Assembly: GCF_019263705.2 (NCBI RefSeq)
Contig: NZ_JADQDK010000001.1
Span: forward strand, 2,790,001 to 2,854,000
DNA length: 64,000 bases
Source: Pseudonocardia abyssalis
GTDB taxonomy: Bacteria; Actinomycetota; Actinomycetes; Mycobacteriales; Pseudonocardiaceae
Direction: 5' to 3'
Part shown: positions 58,780 to 64,000 of the stretch, one piece after another
Layout of the letters: every line of letters starts with the position of its first letter
Position numbering within the stretch: position 1 is the first letter of the stretch
Made by a program: the position numbers and the translations under genes
The notes under the pieces: generated by a model
Database searches by the model: none
What the model saw: the letters and a program-made list of their open reading frames with translations, nothing else
Told to the model about the DNA's origin: nothing

Positions 58780-61700
58780 ACGTCGCGCACGTAGCGCTTC
58801 TCCGCCGCCATCTGCTTGACGTAGGCCGCGGTCCGCTCCTCGTCGAGCCCGCCGTGGGCCGCGACGACGTCGCGCAGCGCCCGGTCGACGTCCTTCGCCA
58901 TCCGGGACGCGTCGCCGCAGACGTAGAAGTGGGCGCCGTCCTGCAGCCAGCTCCACAGCTGGGCGCCGTGCTCGCGCATGCGGTCCTGGACGTAGACCTT
59001 GGCGCGCTGGTCGCGGGAGAACGCGAGGTCGACGCGGTGCAGGGTGCCGTCGGCCCGGTGGGCCTCGATCTCGTCGCGGTAGTAGAAGTCGGTCGCCAGG
59101 CGCTGCTCGCCGAAGAACAGCCAGTTCCGCCCCGTGTGGCCGCGGGCGCGGCGCTCCTCCAGGAATCCGACGAACGGTGCGACGCCGGTGCCGGGCCCGA
59201 CCATGACCATCGGCGTCGACGGGTCGGCGGGCGGGCGGAACCCCGACGACGGCCGCACGGACGTCGGCACCGCGTGCTCCCCGGGGGTGTCGGCGAGGAA
59301 CGTGGAGCACACCCCGCGCCGCGGGACGCCTCGGCGGCTGGCGAAGCGCACCACGGAGACCGTCAGGCTCACCTCGCGCGGGCTCGACAGCGGGCTCGAC
59401 GAGATCGAGTACAGGCGCGGCACCAGCCGCCCGAGGACGTCGGCCCACTCCTGCGCCGAGGCGCGCACCGGGTACTCGGTGACGACGTCGGCAGCGTGCC
59501 GGTCCCACGTCCACTTCGCGAGCTCGACGCCGTTGCCCCGTCGGGTGAGGTCCTTGAGCTCCCGGTCGGCGGTGCGGTCGGCGACGAAGCCGAGCAGGTC
59601 GGTGGTGATCCGGGTGATGTCGAGGTGGCGGTGCAGTGCCTCGCCGAACGGCACGTGGCCGAGCTCCCCGCCGAGGTCGACGGACGCGTCCCCGTCGAGG
59701 CCGGTCAGGTCGAGCCACTCCTGCACCAGGTCGCGATGGTTGGCGGGGCGCACGCTCAGCGCGTCGCCGACCTCGTAGCCCAGGTCGCCGACGTCGAGGC
59801 TGAAGCGGCGGACCTCCTTCGCCGAGCCGGGCAGGCTCAGCAGGCGGTTGCCGGTCAGGCGGGAGGGCACGGCGACCGGGGTACTGCGGCGCACCGGTGC
59901 GGGGGCGGCGGGGACACGGTCGGCGGCGGGGACAGGGTCGGCGGCGGGGACACGGTCGGTGAGCGCGGCGAGGACCTGGTCGAGCCAGGAGCCCGCCGGG
60001 CCGTCGTAGTCGGGCTCGCAGTCGACGCGCGGCACCAGCCGGGAACCCCCGAGCTCGTCGAGGCGGGTGTCGAGGCGGCGGCCGTGGCCGCAGAAGTCGC
60101 TGTAGCTGGAGTCGCCGAGGGCCAGGACCGCGAACCGGACGTCGTCGAACGGGGCGCGGTCGGGGGCGGCGAGCGCGTCCCAGAAGTCGGTGCCGACGTC
60201 GGGGGCGTCGCCGTCGCCGAAGGTGGAGCTGACGACCAGCAGGTCGACGTGCGCGGGCACGTCACCGGGGCCGCACTCGCCCATGCTCCGGACCTGCGGT
60301 GACCGCCCGGCCGCCGTCAGCCGCTCCGCGACGACCCCGGCGAGCTCCTCCGCGTTGCCCGTCTGCGACGCCCACAGCACGAGCACCGGACGCCCGGTGT
60401 CGGCGACCGGGGCGGGAGCGGGGACACGGGAGAACATCCCCGCCAGCAGGCCGTTGATCCACAGCGTCGTGCCGGGGCCGACGGGGGCGCCGCGCGGCAG
60501 CACCGGCACGGTATCCGGCGCGGGGCCGACCCCGGCGAGGAACCCCGCGAGGTAGCGGCGCTCGGACGGGCTGAGCTCGGGTGCGCGCTCGTCGGCCAGC
60601 CCCAGAGCGGTCATCAGGTCCGACGGCTGGGCCGCGGCGGCGGAGGCGGCGGGCTCCGGGAGCGGGAGCGTCAGGGGCGCCACCTCCGCGGGCGACCCCA
60701 CCCGCACCAGCGAGACGGCGCACGCCTTGAACTCCGGCTGGAACGACACCGGGTCGACCGCGTCGTTCGTGACGGCGTTGACGGCCAGGTACTCGCCGAA
60801 CAGGTCGTTCCAGTGGAACGGTGCGAAGCAGTTCCCCGGCCGCACCCGATCGGTGACCACCGCGGGCAGCACCGCGCGCCCGCGCCGCGACGCCACCGCG
60901 ACCGCGTCGCCGTCGGCGATGCCGTGCCCGCGGGCGTCGTCGGGATGGATCTCGAGGAACGGGCCGGGGTTGAGCCTGTTCAGCTTCGCGACCTTCGCGG
61001 TCTTGGTCAGCGTGTGCCACTGGTGCTGCAGCCGGCCGGTGTTGAGCACGAACGGGAAGTCGTCGTCGGGCAGCTCGGCGGCGGGCAGGTGCGGGCGGGG
61101 CAGGAACGCGGCCCGCCCGGACGGCGTCGCGAACCGCAGGCCCTGGCCGGTGCCGAGGTAGCGCGTCGGGTTGCGGTCGGCGGAGCCGGGGGCCGCGGGC
61201 CACTGCACCGGGGCCGCGCGCAGCCGCTCGTAGGTGACGCCGCTGACGTCGTAGCCGGTGGCCGGGTTCGCGAACCGGCGGATCTCGTCGAAGACGTCCT
61301 CGGCGCAGGAGTAGGTGAACGCGTCCGCGTAGCCCATCGCGCAGGCGATCCGGGCGATGATCGCCCAGTCCGGCAACGCCTCCCCCGGAGCGTCGACGGC
61401 CTGTCGCAGCAGGGTGAGCGACCGCTCCGAGTTGATCATCACGCCGTCGACCTCGGCCCACATCGCCGCGGGCAGCACGACGTCGGCGTAGGCGTTGGTC
61501 TCGGTCGCGGCGTAGACGTCCTGGGTGACGACGAACTCCGCGGCCTCGAGCCCCGCGATCACCGTGCTGCGGTTGGCCACCGACGCCACCGGGTTCGTGC
61601 AGATCACCCAGCAGGCCCGGATCTCCCCGGCCGCCATCCGCTCGAACAGGTCGACGGTGCCGGTGCCGACGTCGGTGCGCAGGGTGCCGTCCGGGAGCGC

Positions 61701-62828
61701 CCACCGCTCCTCGACGAACGCCCGGTCGGCGTCGACGAGCACCGAGCGCTGTCCCGGCAGGCCCGGGCCCATGTACCCCATCTCGCGCCCGCCCATGGCG
61801 TTCGGCTGGCCGGTCAGCGAGAACGGGCCGGACCCCGGACGGCAGATCGCACCGGTGGCCAGGTGCAGGTTGCACAGCGCGTTGGTGTTCCAGACGCCGT
61901 GGGTGCTCTGGTTGAGCCCCATCGTCCAGCAGCTCATCCACTCGCCCGCCTCGCCGATCCAGCGGGCGGCGGTGCGGATGTCGTCCTCGGCCAGGCCGGT
62001 GATCTCCGCGACCGTCGACGGCGGGTAGTCCGCGAGGAAGCCCTCCATCACGTCCCAGCCGTCGGTGGACGCGGCGACGAACCCGGCGTCGACGTGCCCG
62101 TTCCCGACGATCAGGTGCAGCAGCCCGTTGAGCAGCGCCAGGTCGGTGCCCGGACGGATCTGCAGGAACAGGTCGGCCTTGGCGGCGGTGGCCGTCCGGC
62201 GGGGGTCGACGACGATCAGCTTCGCGCCCGCCTTGACCCGGTCCATCAGCCGCAGGAACAGGATCGGGTGGCAGTCGGCCATGTTGGCACCGGTGACGAG
62301 GAAGACGTCGGCGAGGTCGAGGTCGTCGTAGGACCCGGGCGGGCCGTCGGAGCCCAGCGACTGTTTGTAGCCGGTGCCCGCGCTCGCCATGCACAGCCGC
62401 GAGTTCGACTCGATCTGGTTGGTGCGCCAGTACCCCTTGGCCAGCTTGTTGGCCAGGTACTGGGCCTCCAGCGTCATCTGGCCGGAGACGTAGAGCGCGA
62501 GCGCGTCGGGGCCGTGCTCGTCGAGGATCGCGCGCAGCCGCCGCGCGGTGGTGGCGATCGCGTCGTCGACCGGGGTGGGATCGGGCTCCCCGCCGCGGTC
62601 GGCGCGGACGAGCGCGGTGCCCAGGCGCCCGGGCACGTCGAGCATCTCGGCGCTGGTGGCGCCCTTCGTGCACAGCCGGCCGCGGTTGGCCGGGTGCTCC
62701 TTGTCGCCCGCGACCGTCTCGACGCGCCGCGCCCCGGTCGCGTCACGGCCGATCTGCAGCACCATCCCGCACCCGACGCCGCAGTAGGAGCAGACCGATC
62801 GGACGCTGTTCGGTTCCCGGTCGGCCAC
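58773..62828 (-). CDS. Assimilatory nitrate reductase fused to CysJ-like flavoprotein
   Basis: 1351 residues, one chain with a complete electron path. Residues 1-700: molybdopterin oxidoreductase with N-terminal 4Fe-4S ligands [10 protein letters not shown] plus RLCTKG, and [11 protein letters not shown] in the C-terminal cap. About 807-950: flavodoxin ([24 protein letters not shown]). A VPAAD repeat linker follows. About 985-1351: FAD/NADPH reductase ([25 protein letters not shown]) ending in KRYVRDVY as in CysJ. Probably cytoplasmic NADPH nitrate reductase. GTG 62828 start, TACCGT 6 nt upstream. No nitrite reductase in the window. Confidence 0.93.
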   Translation of the reverse strand: MADREPNSVRSVCSYCGVGCGMVLQIGRDATGARRVETVAGDKEHPANRGRLCTKGATSAEMLDVPGRLGTALVRADRGGEPDPTPVDDAIATTARRLRAILDEHGPDALALYVSGQMTLEAQYLANKLAKGYWRTNQIESNSRLCMASAGTGYKQSLGSDGPPGSYDDLDLADVFLVTGANMADCHPILFLRLMDRVKAGAKLIVVDPRRTATAAKADLFLQIRPGTDLALLNGLLHLIVGNGHVDAGFVAASTDGWDVMEGFLADYPPSTVAEITGLAEDDIRTAARWIGEAGEWMSCWTMGLNQSTHGVWNTNALCNLHLATGAICRPGSGPFSLTGQPNAMGGREMGYMGPGLPGQRSVLVDADRAFVEERWALPDGTLRTDVGTGTVDLFERMAAGEIRACWVICTNPVASVANRSTVIAGLEAAEFVVTQDVYAATETNAYADVVLPAAMWAEVDGVMINSERSLTLLRQAVDAPGEALPDWAIIARIACAMGYADAFTYSCAEDVFDEIRRFANPATGYDVSGVTYERLRAAPVQWPAAPGSADRNPTRYLGTGQGLRFATPSGRAAFLPRPHLPAAELPDDDFPFVLNTGRLQHQWHTLTKTAKVAKLNRLNPGPFLEIHPDDARGHGIADGDAVAVASRRGRAVLPAVVTDRVRPGNCFAPFHWNDLFGEYLAVNAVTNDAVDPVSFQPEFKACAVSLVRVGSPAEVAPLTLPLPEPAASAAAAQPSDLMTALGLADERAPELSPSERRYLAGFLAGVGPAPDTVPVLPRGAPVGPGTTLWINGLLAGMFSRVPAPAPVADTGRPVLVLWASQTGNAEELAGVVAERLTAAGRSPQVRSMGECGPGDVPAHVDLLVVSSTFGDGDAPDVGTDFWDALAAPDRAPFDDVRFAVLALGDSSYSDFCGHGRRLDTRLDELGGSRLVPRVDCEPDYDGPAGSWLDQVLAALTDRVPAADPVPAADRVPAAPAPVRRSTPVAVPSRLTGNRLLSLPGSAKEVRRFSLDVGDLGYEVGDALSVRPANHRDLVQEWLDLTGLDGDASVDLGGELGHVPFGEALHRHLDITRITTDLLGFVADRTADRELKDLTRRGNGVELAKWTWDRHAADVVTEYPVRASAQEWADVLGRLVPRLYSISSSPLSSPREVSLTVSVVRFASRRGVPRRGVCSTFLADTPGEHAVPTSVRPSSGFRPPADPSTPMVMVGPGTGVAPFVGFLEERRARGHTGRNWLFFGEQRLATDFYYRDEIEAHRADGTLHRVDLAFSRDQRAKVYVQDRMREHGAQLWSWLQDGAHFYVCGDASRMAKDVDRALRDVVAAHGGLDEERTAAYVKQMAAEKRYVRDVY
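59904..59957. repeat. 18-bp tandem repeat in nitrate reductase linker
   Basis: Three 18-bp units (GGCGGCGGGGACACGGTC, one base changed in the second) at 59904, 59922 and 59940, encoding VPAAD-type repeats between flavodoxin and FAD domains. Confidence 0.85.
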
Positions 62829-62942
62829 CCGTCAACGGTAGGAAGGTCGTGTTGCCGGGACGTGACGAACGCGGGCGTCGCCGGGTGAGCAGTTCCTCAC
62901 GGCGGCGCGGAGCGGGCGTGAGCGCCGCTCGAACAGGTGATG

Positions 62943-62956
62943 CCGTCGTACGACGG
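62943..62956. promoter_or_regulatory. Palindrome in divergent gap before STAS-like gene
   Basis: CCGTCGTACGACGG is a perfect 14-bp palindrome in the 214-bp gap between the nitrate reductase start and the STAS-like gene. GATAAC follows directly. It may be an operator for either gene; the rest of the gap holds no gene. Confidence 0.4.
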
Positions 62957-63042
62957 ATAACGTCCGCGGGGTTCGGCTCGATGGCCAGAGGGAGTCGCGA
63001 CTACCGTCCGGACCTCTGCTCACACCCGAGGGGGTTCGCACC

Positions 63043-63435
63043 GTGACCGAGAAGGTGAGCGGTTCGGCGGATCCCCGCCACGTCATGGTCGTGCGGGTCG
63101 ACCCGTCGGGCATCGTCCGGCTCAGCTGGACGGCGGGGCTGCAGATCACGGGGCGGCTCGCGCAGCAGGCGATGGGGCTCGTCGACATGACCAACGCCGA
63201 CCGCGAACGGCCCCTGCTGGTGGACATGCGGGGAACCGCGACGCTCTCGCGCGACGCGCGGATGACCTTCCGGCGCAAGTGCTCGGCGTCGCGGATCGCA
63301 CTGCTCGGACGCTCACCGGTCGACCGGGTGCTCGCCAACTTCGCCATGGGTGTGAGCTCCGTGCCCGTGCCGACCAGGTTCTTCACCTCCGAGACGGCCG
63401 CGGTGGCCTGGCTGCACCATGGCGACACCGCCTGA
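63043..63435 (+). CDS. STAS/SpoIIAA-like protein
   Basis: 130 residues: VRVDPSGIVRLSWTAGLQIT, RPLLVDMRGTATLSRDARMTF, RIALLGRSPVDRVLANF. The beta-alpha pattern resembles SpoIIAA-like proteins that measure or transmit stress signals. Start GTG 63043, GAGGGGG upstream. It overlaps the next gene by 17 bp and is probably its signalling partner. Confidence 0.75.
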   Translation: MTEKVSGSADPRHVMVVRVDPSGIVRLSWTAGLQITGRLAQQAMGLVDMTNADRERPLLVDMRGTATLSRDARMTFRRKCSASRIALLGRSPVDRVLANFAMGVSSVPVPTRFFTSETAAVAWLHHGDTA

Positions 63436-64000
63436 CGGCCGGCTCGACCAGCTGGTGGAGCTGGTCCTGCGACTGGCCGCGGGCGAGCGGGGCGCCCGGA
63501 TGGTCCCCTCACCCGCCTCGGACGAGATCGACGCGGTGACCGTCGGGGTCAACATGCTCGCCGAGGAGCTGCAGGCGCTCAACAGCGATCTGGAGGCCCG
63601 GGTGGCGGAGCGGACCGAGCAGCTGGAGCAGGCCCAGCAGCAGCTGGAGCGCCTCGCGTTGTACGACCCGCTCACCGGGCTGGCGAACCGGACGCTGCTC
63701 GGCGACCGGATCGGCCGGGCCATGGCCCGCGCCGACCGGGGCGCCGCCCCGCCCGCGGTGCTGCTGCTGGACCTCGACGGGTTCAAGACGGTCAACGACA
63801 GCTTCGGCCACAGCGTCGGCGACCTGCTGCTCATCGAGATCGGCCACCGGCTGCGCCGGGTCGTCCGCGACGCCGACACCGTCGCCCGCCTCGGCGGCGA
63901 CGAGTTCGCCCTGGTCGTCCTCGACGCCACGCCGGAGCAGGTCCTGTCCATGGCCGAACGGATCCGGGCGTCACTGCAGGCGCCGGTCCAGGCCGGGGAG
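63419..64000 (+). CDS. GGDEF diguanylate cyclase, 3' end cut by window
   Basis: 194 residues visible from ATG 63419 to the edge. An N-terminal helical part with a coiled coil (LEARVAERTEQLEQAQQQLE) is followed by the cyclase domain: YDPLTGLANRTLLGDRI, LLDLDGFKTVNDSFGHSVGD and the active-site RLGGDEFAL. It makes cyclic di-GMP; an EAL domain may follow outside the window. No sensor domain or membrane helix is visible, so input probably comes from the overlapping STAS-like protein. Confidence 0.92.
   Translation, partial: MATPPDGRLDQLVELVLRLAAGERGARMVPSPASDEIDAVTVGVNMLAEELQALNSDLEARVAERTEQLEQAQQQLERLALYDPLTGLANRTLLGDRIGRAMARADRGAAPPAVLLLDLDGFKTVNDSFGHSVGDLLLIEIGHRLRRVVRDADTVARLGGDEFALVVLDATPEQVLSMAERIRASLQAPVQAGE

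Noticed and set aside
62832..63512. Minus-strand frame across the nitrate reductase upstream gap
   Set aside because: No motif, covers the well-supported STAS-like gene in antisense and part of the GGDEF gene.
1..64000. Natural-product gene cluster suggested by P450s and a phosphopantetheinyl transferase
   Set aside because: No polyketide, peptide or terpene synthase is present; the genes are scattered and better explained individually.

Overview
The window is very GC-rich and dense with genes. It looks like a filamentous or sporulating actinobacterium of the Pseudonocardiaceae type (Pseudonocardia-like). Supporting this are an SsgA/SsgB-family protein, an F420-type luciferase-like oxidoreductase, DUF5313 and DUF5709 proteins, a GAF-ANTAR regulator, two CYP107-like P450s, many GTG starts, and many apparently leaderless genes with a TANNNT box 6-7 nt before the start codon. 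No rRNA, tRNA, CRISPR array or prophage was seen.

Layout. 1-6.4 kb: the end of pcaB, a P450, an FAD oxidoreductase, a small basic protein with a mini-ORF leader, a phosphopantetheinyl transferase, DNA polymerase IV and a kinase-fold protein. 6.5-32.8 kb: a large cobalamin (B12) region, mostly on the minus strand. It has five transcription blocks: cobN-cobI-cobT behind a cobalamin riboswitch; cobH-cbiX-cobA behind a second riboswitch; cobL-cobJ; cobM; and cobQ-chlID-cobO-aldo/keto reductase-cobB, with cobD separate. Interspersed are a tandem pair of paralogous orphan proteins, a Ser/Thr kinase, a patatin and SURF1. Both cobalt-insertion routes are present: CobN with a fused ChlI/ChlD protein, and CbiX. 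Several genes normally needed for the pathway (cobK, cobG or cbiD, cobU, cobS) are not in the window.

32.8-46.5 kb: general metabolism and regulation. This includes a flavin reductase, an acyl-CoA synthetase, a lipoprotein, an SsgB-like protein, a TetR gene followed by a P450 with an operator, an SDR, two DUF1990 proteins, an F420-type oxidoreductase with an SRPBCC protein, the remains of a LacI regulator, a double AsnC regulator and a HAD phosphatase. 46.47-48.02 kb: a complete IS4-family element with 17-bp inverted repeats and a 10-bp target duplication. 48-58.8 kb: superoxide dismutase, a TetR-RidA pair divergent from RNase Z across a perfect operator, SRPBCC proteins, a STAS/anti-sigma-kinase pair, and a tight operon of methyltransferase, CDGSH protein, haem-oxygenase-like di-iron protein, FAD monooxygenase and YnfA. 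58.8-64 kb: a 1351-residue nitrate reductase/flavoprotein fusion, a STAS-like protein and the start of a GGDEF protein.

The least explained structure is a set of tandem arrays with a strict (once 21) 22-bp period, built on GCGA-N(1-2)-TCGC-like cores. They occur between genes at three places and inside the cobB coding sequence. A different hairpin repeat lies in frame inside cobN. Other points of note are promoter architectures where one short palindrome or overlapping hexamer serves two divergent leaderless genes.
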